A stretch of 64,000 bases of DNA from Variovorax paradoxus B4 (GTDB lineage Bacteria > Pseudomonadota > Gammaproteobacteria > Burkholderiales > Burkholderiaceae_C), in the NCBI RefSeq assembly GCF_000463015.1, contig NC_022247.1, positions 4,650,001 through 4,714,000 on the forward strand, read 5' to 3'. The translations under genes were made by a program, and so were the position numbers. The notes beneath the pieces were generated by a model. The model was not told the origin of the DNA, ran no database searches, and saw only the letters and a list, made by a program, of their open reading frames with translations. Positions 28,742-37,289 of the stretch are shown piece after piece. Position 1 is the stretch's first letter. Every line of letters begins with the position of its first letter.

Positions 28742-30748
28742 ATGAAATCATCGATGTTTCCCCGCGCCGTGGGCTGGGGCCTGCTTCTCCTGTCGGCCCT
28801 GGTGGCGCTGTGCATCGCGGTCGCCTTGAGCTTCGACTGGAACCGCGCAAGGCCATGGATCAACCAGCGCGTGAGCGAAGCGACGGGCCGCCCGTTCGCG
28901 ATCCGCGGCGACCTGGTCCTGCAGTGGAATCGCCCCGAAGCCGAAACAGGTTGGCGCCGCTGGGTGCCCTGGCCGAGGCTGAGCGCGCAGGACATCACCC
29001 TGGGCAATGCCGACTGGGGCAAGACCGGCCCGCATCTGGCCGAGATCAGGCAGCTGACTTTCTCGCTGAACCCGCTGCCCCTGCTGAACCGCACGATCCG
29101 CATTCCGACGCTCGAACTCGCCGGCGCCGTTCTTTCTCTCGAACGCACCGCGGACGGCCAGAACAACTGGACGCTGGCAGCCGGCAACGCAGAGCCCTCG
29201 AGCTGGAAGCTCGACCTGCAACGGCTGGTGCTGAGCCATGGCACGGTGAAGCTTGCCGATGCGACGGAAAAGCTCAACCTCAAGGTCGACATCGACAGCC
29301 TGCCCAAGGAAAGCGCCGAGGGCTATGGCGTCGGCTGGAAGCTCAGCGGCACCTTCCGCCAGGCGCCCGTGCAAGGAAGCGGCAAGGCCGGCGCCGTGCT
29401 CTCGCTGCAGCAGGACACGAAGCCCTACCCGCTGCAGGCCGGCGTGCAGATCGGCGCCACGCGCATCGACATCGCCGGCACGCTGACCAAGCCCGACGCG
29501 CTGGCGGCACTGGACCTGCGGCTCAAGCTTGCGGGCGCGAGCATGGCGCACCTGTACCCCATCACCGGCATCACACTGCCCAACACACCCCCGTTCAGCA
29601 CCGAAGGCCATCTGGTCGGCAAGCTCGACAAGGCCGGCGGGCGCTGGCTGTACGAGAACTTCAAGGGCCGCGTGGGTGCCAGCGATATTGCGGGCACGCT
29701 GGAATACGTGTCGCAGCAGCCGCGGCCGCTGCTGCGCGGGCAGGTGCAATCCAACCAGCTGCGCCTGGAAGACCTGGCGCCGTTGATCGGTGCCGATTCG
29801 AACGCGAGCAAGGCCAAGCGGGGAGCCGCAGCCGTCCAGCCGGCGGGCAAGGTGCTGCCGGTGGAGAAGTTCGACACCGCAAGCTGGGGCAGCATCGACG
29901 CCGACGTGAAGTTTGCCGGCCGCAAGATCTTCCATGCCAAGGACCTGCCCATCGACAGCCTGGTGGCGGATCTTCACCTGAAGGACAGCGTGCTCTCGCT
30001 CACGCCGTTGAGCTTTGGCGTTGCGGGCGGCAACCTGGCCGCCACGGTCAAGCTCGACGGCAGGCAGGACCCGATCCGCGCCAACCTGCAGCTCTCGGCG
30101 CGCCGGCTCAGGATCAAGGAACTCTTCCCGACGCTGGACACCATGCGGGCCAGCCTGGGCGAAGTCGGCGGCGATGCGGCGCTGTCCGCATCCGGCAACT
30201 CCGTCGCGGCCCTGCTGGGCACTTCCAATGGCGAGGTGAAGGCACTAGTGAGCAAGGGCACGATGAGCAAGTTCTTGCTCGAGGCCATGGGCCTGAACAT
30301 CGGCAGCGTGGTGGCGACCAAGCTGTTCGGCGACAGGCAGGTCCAGCTGAACTGCCTGGCGAGCGACTTCAAGGTGACGCAGGGTGTCATGCAGACGCGC
30401 TCCTTCGTTCTGGACACGGACGAATCGGTCGTCAACGTGAGCGGGCTCGTCGATCTTTCCAGGGAACAGCTTGCGCTGGAGATCCAGCCGAGGAACAAGG
30501 CGCTGCGCGTTCTTTCGCTGCGCTCGCCGCTGTACGTCGAGGGCACTTTCAAGAACCCCGACGTCGGCGTCGACAAGGGCGCCGTCGCGCTCAAGCTGGG
30601 TTCGGCGATTGCGCTGGGCGCGGTGGCGCCTGCTGCTGCGCTGCTGCCGCTGTTGAACATGGGCTCGCAGGAGTTCGCGGAATGTGCGCCGCTGGAGGCT
30701 GCCGCACGCCAGAAGCCGAAGGCCGGCAAGCAGCCCACGGCACGCTAG
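28742..30748 (+). CDS. AsmA-family envelope protein
   Basis: 668 residues. One N-terminal helix (GWGLLLLSALVALCIAVAL) anchors a long periplasmic repeating beta-groove with the AsmA opening NQRVSEATGRPFAIRGDL and the conserved C-terminal region (LPLLNMGSQEFAECAPLEAA). AsmA-like proteins are proposed to carry phospholipid toward the outer membrane. The start at 28742 has AGGGAG six bases upstream. The TAG stop is part of the CTAG that flanks the second IS copy, so insertion took place exactly at the stop codon without altering the protein; any downstream mRNA is replaced by IS sequence. Confidence 0.9.
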   Translation: MKSSMFPRAVGWGLLLLSALVALCIAVALSFDWNRARPWINQRVSEATGRPFAIRGDLVLQWNRPEAETGWRRWVPWPRLSAQDITLGNADWGKTGPHLAEIRQLTFSLNPLPLLNRTIRIPTLELAGAVLSLERTADGQNNWTLAAGNAEPSSWKLDLQRLVLSHGTVKLADATEKLNLKVDIDSLPKESAEGYGVGWKLSGTFRQAPVQGSGKAGAVLSLQQDTKPYPLQAGVQIGATRIDIAGTLTKPDALAALDLRLKLAGASMAHLYPITGITLPNTPPFSTEGHLVGKLDKAGGRWLYENFKGRVGASDIAGTLEYVSQQPRPLLRGQVQSNQLRLEDLAPLIGADSNASKAKRGAAAVQPAGKVLPVEKFDTASWGSIDADVKFAGRKIFHAKDLPIDSLVADLHLKDSVLSLTPLSFGVAGGNLAATVKLDGRQDPIRANLQLSARRLRIKELFPTLDTMRASLGEVGGDAALSASGNSVAALLGTSNGEVKALVSKGTMSKFLLEAMGLNIGSVVATKLFGDRQVQLNCLASDFKVTQGVMQTRSFVLDTDESVVNVSGLVDLSREQLALEIQPRNKALRVLSLRSPLYVEGTFKNPDVGVDKGAVALKLGSAIALGAVAPAAALLPLLNMGSQEFAECAPLEAAARQKPKAGKQPTAR

Positions 30749-32353
30749 GAGCCCGTCGGGCTTAGCAGTCTTCCGGCTGAAGGCGCTATCCGAGACAATT
30801 GCTGCTGCACAACTGAGAGTCCGCCCTGATGAGCCGCTTCGTACCTGTAGACCGAGACACTGCGTACCTGTTGCCGCCGTCGGTGGACGAATGGTTGCCT
30901 GATGATCACTTGGCGCGCTTCGTGGTCGAAGTCATCGAGCAGCTCGATCTGAGTGATCTGACCCGCCAATATGCGGGGCGAGGCTCGGCCGCTCACCATC
31001 CGGCGGTGCTGCTGGGCTTGCTGATCTACGGCTACGCCAACGGCATTCACTCCAGCCGCAAGATCGAGCGCGCGACTTACGACTCGGTGGCGTTTCGCTA
31101 CGTGGCGGCCAATACCCACCCCGATCACGACACGCTGGCGACATTCCGCCGCCGCTTCCTGAAGGAGGTCGAGGCGCTGTTCGTGCAGGTGCTGGTGCTC
31201 GCACGCGAGATGAAGCTGCTCAAGCTCGGCCACATCGCGCTGGACGGCACCAAGATCGGCGCCAGCGCCAGCAAGCACAAGGCGCTGTCCTGGGCGCACG
31301 CCAACAAGATCGAAGCGCAGTTGCGCCGGGAAGTGCAGGCCCTGCTGGCGCTGGCGGAGACCAGCGACCGTACAGCGCTACCCGATGGCATGGACGTACC
31401 AGCGGAGATTGCCAGGCGTGAAGACCGCCTGAGCGCTATCACGCAGGCCAAGGCCAAGATCGAGCAGCGTGCGGGCGAACGCTACCAGGGCGAGCAACAG
31501 GAATTCGAGGGCAAGCAGGCCAAGCGCAAGGCATCAACGTGATGCAGGCAAGAAGCCACGCGGCAAGGACCCCGAGCCGCCCCAGGCCGGCCCCAAGGAC
31601 GGCGACCAGGTCAACCTCACAGATGAGCAGTCGCGCATCATGCCGGTGTCCGGCGGGGGCTTCGAGCAGAGCTACAACGCGCAGGCCGGCGTGGACACCG
31701 ACACGATGATGGTGATCACCGCGCACGTCACGCAGGCGTGTAACGACAAGCGCGAAGTGGTGCCCACGCTCAAGCAAATCGATACGCTGCCCGAGGCGTT
31801 AGGCACGGTGCACACGCTCATCGCCGACAACGGCTTCTTCAGCCAAGCCAACGTGGTCGCGTGCACGCAGGCGGGGATCGAGCCGCTGCTGGCGATCAAG
31901 CGACAGTCGCATCACGAACCCCTGATGGAGCGATTTGCACCCGACCCCGATGCGCCGCAGACGACAGATGCGGTCGTGAATATGGTTCACCGGCTGTCCA
32001 CGCAAGTCGGCAAGGCACTGTACAAACTGCGCAAGCAGACGGTCGAGCCGGTGTTCGGCATCATCAAGCGGGTGATGGGCTGGCGTCAGATGAGTATGCG
32101 CGGGCTGGCCAAGGCGCAAGGCGAGTGGAACCTCGTGACCATGGCATGGAACATCAAGCGCATGCACGTGCTGCGAGCCACTTGAAGGAAAAAAAGTGCG
32201 CCCCGATCACGCAAAAATCGAGTCGCCGCGCGACCCCATGCGCCCTCACAGTGCCTCGGCAACCATCAGGGGTGCTCATTCAGCCCGACGCCATCCAAAA
32301 AACTCCGTCGCTGCCATCATTCAGATTCGTTCGAGCTCAAGTCCGACGGTCTC
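30749..32353 (+). mobile_element. IS1182-family-like insertion sequence, copy 2
   Basis: Identical to the element at 5070-6674 wherever I compared them (constant offset 25679, same orientation, same terminal inverted repeats, same transposase break). It is flanked by CTAG at 30745-30748 and 32354-32357. The left CTAG supplies the stop codon of the AsmA gene. The two copies bracket 24 kb in direct orientation. Confidence 0.93.
30829..32185 (+). CDS. IS1182-family DDE transposase, split between two reading frames (copy 2)
   Basis: First frame 30829-31542, continuing in the +1 frame from about 31520 to 32185; the encoded peptides match copy 1. The D-D-E residues lie in ALDGTKIGAS, LIADNGFFS and VEPVFGIIK. 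The same frame break in both copies predates the last transposition. Confidence 0.85.
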
Positions 32354-32394
32354 CTAGCGGCGCTGGATGCCGAGGAAGCAGCGCGGCAACAGAA

Positions 32395-32640
32395 CTAGCG
32401 CGGAAGCTCCGGAAAGAGCCACAGGCTCAAGCCGAGAATGACGCCCGCCCCGAGCGACACGATGGCCGCGGTCACGAACAGGGCCGCGGCAACAATGTTC
32501 GGCACCCGCATGGCCATGGCCAGGAAGGAAATGGTCGCCAGAACGTACAGGAACACGGGCAGCAAGGCCAGCCAGGCCGGCCGCGCGGGAGGTGGAGGCG
32601 GCTCGTCCGGACTCAGGTCTCCGAGGAACGGGCTACGCAT
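32395..32640 (-). CDS. Small two-helix membrane protein
   Basis: 81 residues from the ATG at 32640. A Pro-rich cytoplasmic head (LSPDEPPPPPARPAW) is followed by two hydrophobic helices (LLPVFLYVLATISFLAMAM and AALFVTAAIVSLGAGVILGL). It overlaps the upstream pseudo-receiver gene by 8 bp and is probably co-translated with it. No family recognised. Its stop lies 38 bp from the IS flank. Confidence 0.6.
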   Translation of the reverse strand: MRSPFLGDLSPDEPPPPPARPAWLALLPVFLYVLATISFLAMAMRVPNIVAAALFVTAAIVSLGAGVILGLSLWLFPELPR

Positions 32641-33040
32641 GGAATCCCTCCCCATGAAAGACGGCGCGCAATTCGGCATCGCTCGCGGGGGAAAGAATCA
32701 CCTCCGAACGCAAGCCGCCGACAGCCGACCGGGAAAGCGCCTCTCGCGCATGGCGCAGTTCGGTCGAATGCGCCATGAAGAACACGCGAACGCGCTGGCC
32801 GAGCGCGCTCCACACGTCGGAAATGAGCGCCACGTCCGGCGTGGCATCCGCGTGCAGCCCAAGAAGAATGGCATCGAAGCGCCGCCCTTCGCGCACGGCG
32901 TTGATCAGCCCATGAAGATGCTCGAAGGAAGCGTGGTCGATGCCGATGGCTTTCAGCGAACTGCCCGTGCACATGCGTTGCAGGGCGTCGGAGTCCACGA
33001 GCGCGATCCGGTTCTGGCTGAGCTTGTATACGGAAGTCAT
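32633..33040 (-). CDS. Receiver-like (pseudo-receiver) protein
   Basis: 135 residues with a CheY-like rhythm: NRIALVDSDALQRMC at strand 1, FDAILLGLHADATPD at strand 3, VRVFFMAHST at strand 4. The site expected to hold the phospho-accepting aspartate reads ILLGLHAD, so the aspartate is displaced or lost, and no output domain follows. It is likely a non-phosphorylated receiver-fold protein. It is in an apparent three-gene leftward group with the lipoprotein at 33078 and the two-helix membrane protein at 32395. Confidence 0.55.
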   Translation of the reverse strand: MTSVYKLSQNRIALVDSDALQRMCTGSSLKAIGIDHASFEHLHGLINAVREGRRFDAILLGLHADATPDVALISDVWSALGQRVRVFFMAHSTELRHAREALSRSAVGGLRSEVILSPASDAELRAVFHGEGFHA

Positions 33041-33077
33041 GAGGCAGCGCGCCAGCAGGCTGCTTGCGGCGAGCGGA

Positions 33078-33230
33078 TCAGCAGTTGCCCTTCTTGGCTT
33101 GCCCAGGAGGGCAGAAGCCGCCCTTCCCCGCCCCCGGGCCCGGGCCCGGGTCCACCACGGGGTACACGCAGGCGCTCAGGAGCAAGGACATCGCAAACGA
33201 GAAGATCACGGTGGCGGCGGTTTTTTTCAT
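33078..33230 (-). CDS. Very small lipoprotein (50 residues)
   Basis: MKKTAATVIFSFAMSLLLSAC is a complete lipoprotein signal with lipobox LSAC at residue 21, followed by VYPVVDPGPGPGAGKGG and a short Cys-containing tail ending FCPPGQAKKGNC. AAGGAG lies six bases before the ATG at 33230, supporting translation. After lipidation only about 30 residues remain, Gly/Pro-rich and basic with two cysteines. Function unknown. Confidence 0.65.
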   Translation of the reverse strand: MKKTAATVIFSFAMSLLLSACVYPVVDPGPGPGAGKGGFCPPGQAKKGNC

Positions 33231-33420
33231 GTGGGCTCCTTGGTGAAATCAATAGGGCACAAGATATGTGAATTACTAACATTTAGACAGGAAATGCTTC
33301 ACGATCGACTTTGGTTTACGTGAGAAACGGTAACCGGGCCGCAGTTCTGCCCAGTACTTCACGGTTGTGCGAAGCGGACATCCGTCACAGGTCCGCAGAT
33401 TTAGAAGCACTTCTGCAGGC

Positions 33421-33438
33421 CGGCCGGGAATCCGGCCG
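33421..33438 (+). promoter_or_regulatory. Perfect hairpin in the leader region of the HU gene
   Basis: CGGCCGG-GAAT-CCGGCCG, a 7-bp stem with a four-base loop, 72 bp before the HU start. It could be an mRNA leader structure or the terminator of something upstream; no T-run follows. Confidence 0.35.
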
Positions 33439-33509
33439 CCGCATTCGGTCAAACTCGGGGACGACCACCCGTGGTTTTCACAACTGTTCTATCGAAAGGA
33501 ATTCCTGTT

Positions 33510-33791
33510 TTGAACAAGACCGAACTCATCGCCGCCATCGCAGAAGACACCAACCTCAGCAAGGCCGACGCCGGCCGCGCCTTCGACTCTGCGCTCGAGC
33601 AACTCTCGCGCGCCCTGGTCCGCGGGGAGACCGTCCAGCTGATCGGCTTTGGCACCTTCAGCGTCGCGGACCGTGCCGAGCGCACCGGCCGCAACCCGTC
33701 GACCGGCGAGCAGATCACGATCAAGGCGAGCAAGAGCGCGAAATTCGCGGCAGGAAAGGCATTGAAGGACGCCATCAACCAGGTGGGCTGA
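33510..33791 (+). CDS. hupB: DNA-binding protein HU
   Basis: 93 residues with HU hallmarks: NKTELIAAIAEDTNLSKADA, VQLIGFGTFSVADRAERTGR (the arm, including GRNPSTGE) and KASKSAKFAAGKALKDA. I chose the TTG at 33510, which gives the canonical NKTELI start; AAGGA lies about ten bases upstream. The open frame continues upstream, but that part does not resemble HU. Single-domain nucleoid protein, monocistronic. Confidence 0.93.
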   Translation: MNKTELIAAIAEDTNLSKADAGRAFDSALEQLSRALVRGETVQLIGFGTFSVADRAERTGRNPSTGEQITIKASKSAKFAAGKALKDAINQVG

Positions 33792-33878
33792 TCCCGGGGC
33801 GAACCGGTGCCTGGGCGAGGCAGTCGGCGCCGGGCGAGGAGGACGGATCGCACGCGATGGTTCCTCCCGCCGGCGCGC

Positions 33879-36800
33879 TCAGGCCTGTGCGCCCTGCCAT
33901 CCGCCCCCAAGGGCCTTGTAGAGATTGACCATGTTCACGGCCTCCTTGAGCTGCAGTTCGATCAACTGCTGCTGCTCGGCATAGAGCTCGCGCTGGGCAT
34001 CCTGGCTGGCAAAGTAGTCTTCCAGGCCGCTGCGAAAGCGCGTGCGCGCAATGTTCGCCACCTTTTCCAGCGCCTGCACGCGGGCCTGCTGCGCCTCCAG
34101 TTGCGGACGCAGATGGTCGTCGGCGATCAGGGCATTGGCGGTCTCGCGGAACGCCATTTGCGCCGCGTGTTCGTAGGAGGCCATGGCCGCCACGAGCCGC
34201 TCCTCGTTGGCCGTGATGTTGGCCGACCGGCGGCCCCAGTCGAACAGCGGCAGCGACACCCCCAGCACTCCGGCCCAGCTGCTGTTGCCACTGCTCAGCA
34301 GCGTCGACAGCTCCCTGCTGACGCCACCTGCGAGCGCCGTGAGCGAAATGGTCGGCAACATCGCGGCCTTGGCCGCGCCCACGCCTGAATTGGCGGCTTC
34401 GACGCGGGAATAGGCCGCCAGCAGATCGGGGCGGCGCTGCAGCAGGCTGGACGGCAGGCCCGCGGCCACCTGCGCCGTGGAGCGCTCCGGCCAGGGCCGG
34501 GCACTGCCGGTGTCGGGCGACACCGGCTGGCCGACGAGCACGTTCAGCCATTGAATGTCCTGGGCGACGCGCATGCGGAATTCTTCCTGCTTCACGCGGG
34601 CGTTCTGCAGCAGCGACTGCGAGCGGTAGACGTCGAGCTGTGCCGCGCCGCCTGCCGCCTTGGCGCGTCCGATCATGTCGGCATTGGCAGACAGGCCGGA
34701 CTCGTTGGCATTGGCCAGTGCGAGCAAGGCACGGTCGGCGCGCAGCGTGAGGTAGGCATTCGACACCTCTCCCACCAGGTTCATGTGCGCGGCCGCAAAG
34801 TCCTTGTTGCCCGCCTCGGCCAGCGAGCCGGTTTGCTGGGTCGCGCTCTGCTGGCGGCCGAAGAAGTCGAGCTCGTACGAGGTCACGCCGGCCTGGATGT
34901 CGAAGCTGTTCGAAACCCGGCCATCGGATGGCACGTTGCCGAGCGGGCTGAGCGATCCTTGCGTGGTGGTCTGCGCCCGCTGGGCATGGCCCGACAGGCC
35001 GATCTGCGGGAACAGCGAGGCGCGGCTGCCGGCATACACGGCCCGGGCTTCGCGGGCGCGGGCGGCATAGGCGCGCAGGTCGCGGTTCTGCGCGAGGGCG
35101 GTTGCAATCAGCCCGCGCAGTTCCTCGTCCTGCACGAAGCCGCGCCAGTCGACGGGTTCCGCGTTCGGTACCGTCGCGCCGGCCGGCCATTGCGCAGGCA
35201 CTGTCAGGTCGGGCTGCTTGAGCGGTGGCGTGAGATTGCATCCACTCACCACCAGCACCACGCACGTCGCGAGCACCAGCAGGAACAGCCGCAGAAAGAG
35301 GCGCATGAACCCCGCTCCGGGCGCTCCGAATCCCGCGCTGGCGAGCAATGCCGAAGCGGCTCGCCACGGCCGCACCTGGACCGCGACATGGCTCGGCGGC
35401 ACGGTGAACACGTGGCTCACCAGCTGCTCGCGCTGGGTTTCGGAGATGCCGTCGAAGCGCAACTCGGCGCCCGCGGAACTTTTGCGGGCGAGGCGCGCCG
35501 GAAGCCAACCCACGGGATCGACATGCACCTCGAGCGGCTGTCCCACGCGCAGGCGTTTCAGCGGCGCCTTGGCTTCCAGCAGGGCGCCGTCCGCCGCGAT
35601 GTTGACGAAGCGCGCATCGCCCTCGCCTGCCGCGGTACGGACCCTGGTGCGCGCCCGCCACGGGAAGCGCTCTTCCTGCTCCGGCCGTGGCAGGTCGACG
35701 CAGGCCATGAGCGCGGCCAGGCAGAGCAGCAGTGCGATGCCGGTCCACACCAGGTTGAGCTCGTCGCCCGGCGTGAGCGCCTCGCCGCTCAAGGCGACCG
35801 ACGCGCCGCCGAGCTGCAGCGCCACCAGGAGCCCGCCGAACATGGCAACCAGCTTCCAGTGCACGACCGTCTTCGAGCGGTCGAGCCCCTTGTTCGTCAC
35901 CTTGAAAGGCCGGCCGAAGGGCCGCAGCATGGCGCTCGCGAGCGTGCTGGTGACGGCCATGGCCGCCACGAGCTGGCTCACCTCGCTGAACACGGGCAGG
36001 CAGCGCCGCTGGCTGATCCAGTAGCTGTAGGCCCAGAACATCATGAGCGGCGGCAACCCGTAGGCGGCGAAGGCCTGCGGCGTGGCATGGAATACCGAGA
36101 CCCCGGCATACCAGTAGAGCGCGGGCGCCAGCATGATCAGCGCCATGAAAGGCTTGCCGAGCCAGTGCAGCAGGCCATGCAGGAAGTGCAGCCGTGCCGA
36201 GAGGCTGAAGCCCTTGCCGCGCAGCGGCCCTTGAGGCAGGAGCGCGAGCTGCACCGTGCCCAGGCACCAGCGGCTGCGCTGGTTGATGTAGTCGATGATG
36301 CTCTCGGCCGACAGGCCGTTCGACAGCCGCTCGCCCAGCCAGCGCGTGATGTGGCCATGCCGCAGCAGCAGGTAGGTGGTGTGGATGTCTTCGCACACGC
36401 TGCCAACCGGAAAGCCGCCCGCGGCGGTGATCAGGTCGCGCCGCACGATGAACGAAGTGCCCACGCAGAAGGCCGAATCCACCGCATCCTTGGCGGGCTG
36501 CAGCACGTCGAAGAACACGCGCTGCTCGTCGACCCAGCTGTCGGTGGCGCGCAGGTTGTGCTGGATGGGGTCGGCGTTGTAGTAGAACTGCGGCGTCTGC
36601 ACCAGACCCACCTTGCGGTCCGCGAACAGGCCCAGCATGCGATAGACGATCTGCCGCTGCGGCGCAAAGTCGGCATCGAGCACCAGGATGTACGGCGCGT
36701 TGGTCACGTCCGCCGAAATGCGCAGCCCGTTGTTGAGATTGCCGGCCTTGGCATGGCTGTTGTCGGGCCGGCGCGCATAGTGCACGCCCCTGCGCTCGCA

Positions 36801-37289
36801 ATAGTCGCGCAGCCAGTCGCGCCGGGTGTCGTCGAGCACCCACACCTTCAGTTGCGGATAGTCGATGGCCTGCGCGGCGATGATGGTCTTCTCCAGCACG
36901 GCCAGCTCTTCGTTGTACGTGCAGATGAAGACGTCCACGGCCGGCACCTGCGCGCCGCGGCTGCGCAGCGCGGCTTCGCCGCGGTCGGCCAGCTGATGGT
37001 TGTCGCGCCGCCGAACCAGCATGTGGATGGACATCAGCGTGTAGACGATGGCCGTGAGCTCGAAGCACAGGAACACCCAGGCGAACAGGGTTTCGAAGCC
37101 GAGGTCCGAAGGCGGCATGGTGGCGACCACGCGCCAGACGGCATAGCGCATCAGCAGCAGCGCGGTCAACGCGCCGAATAGCATGCGGTGGGACGTGCGG
37201 TCGACGCGCCCCCATGTCATCAGGAGGAGCGCCAGCCCCGCAACGAGTGCATTGAGCTGGAATTCCGGTGTGGCGATCAGGTGGGACAT
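33879..37289 (-). CDS. Glycosyltransferase-PilZ-NodT outer-membrane factor, one continuous frame
   Basis: 1136 residues without an internal stop. Residues 1-530 are a GT2 cellulose-synthase-like glycosyltransferase: N-terminal helices, VFICTYNEE, WVLDD, LVLDADF, VCEDIH and QRSRW (the D,D,D,QxxRW set), then more helices. Residues 541-640 are PilZ-like (RARTRVR and NIAADGALL), so cyclic di-GMP control is plausible. At M662 a new lipoprotein signal starts (MRLFLRLFLLVLATCVVLVV, lipobox VSGC with C684), followed by a NodT/TolC-type outer-membrane factor to the end. Either translation restarts at the ATG at 35306 (GGAG about nine bases upstream), or one polyprotein is cut at the lipobox. Together with the two upstream genes it forms an exopolysaccharide synthesis and export set. 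Confidence 0.85.
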   Translation of the reverse strand: MSHLIATPEFQLNALVAGLALLLMTWGRVDRTSHRMLFGALTALLLMRYAVWRVVATMPPSDLGFETLFAWVFLCFELTAIVYTLMSIHMLVRRRDNHQLADRGEAALRSRGAQVPAVDVFICTYNEELAVLEKTIIAAQAIDYPQLKVWVLDDTRRDWLRDYCERRGVHYARRPDNSHAKAGNLNNGLRISADVTNAPYILVLDADFAPQRQIVYRMLGLFADRKVGLVQTPQFYYNADPIQHNLRATDSWVDEQRVFFDVLQPAKDAVDSAFCVGTSFIVRRDLITAAGGFPVGSVCEDIHTTYLLLRHGHITRWLGERLSNGLSAESIIDYINQRSRWCLGTVQLALLPQGPLRGKGFSLSARLHFLHGLLHWLGKPFMALIMLAPALYWYAGVSVFHATPQAFAAYGLPPLMMFWAYSYWISQRRCLPVFSEVSQLVAAMAVTSTLASAMLRPFGRPFKVTNKGLDRSKTVVHWKLVAMFGGLLVALQLGGASVALSGEALTPGDELNLVWTGIALLLCLAALMACVDLPRPEQEERFPWRARTRVRTAAGEGDARFVNIAADGALLEAKAPLKRLRVGQPLEVHVDPVGWLPARLARKSSAGAELRFDGISETQREQLVSHVFTVPPSHVAVQVRPWRAASALLASAGFGAPGAGFMRLFLRLFLLVLATCVVLVVSGCNLTPPLKQPDLTVPAQWPAGATVPNAEPVDWRGFVQDEELRGLIATALAQNRDLRAYAARAREARAVYAGSRASLFPQIGLSGHAQRAQTTTQGSLSPLGNVPSDGRVSNSFDIQAGVTSYELDFFGRQQSATQQTGSLAEAGNKDFAAAHMNLVGEVSNAYLTLRADRALLALANANESGLSANADMIGRAKAAGGAAQLDVYRSQSLLQNARVKQEEFRMRVAQDIQWLNVLVGQPVSPDTGSARPWPERSTAQVAAGLPSSLLQRRPDLLAAYSRVEAANSGVGAAKAAMLPTISLTALAGGVSRELSTLLSSGNSSWAGVLGVSLPLFDWGRRSANITANEERLVAAMASYEHAAQMAFRETANALIADDHLRPQLEAQQARVQALEKVANIARTRFRSGLEDYFASQDAQRELYAEQQQLIELQLKEAVNMVNLYKALGGGWQGAQA

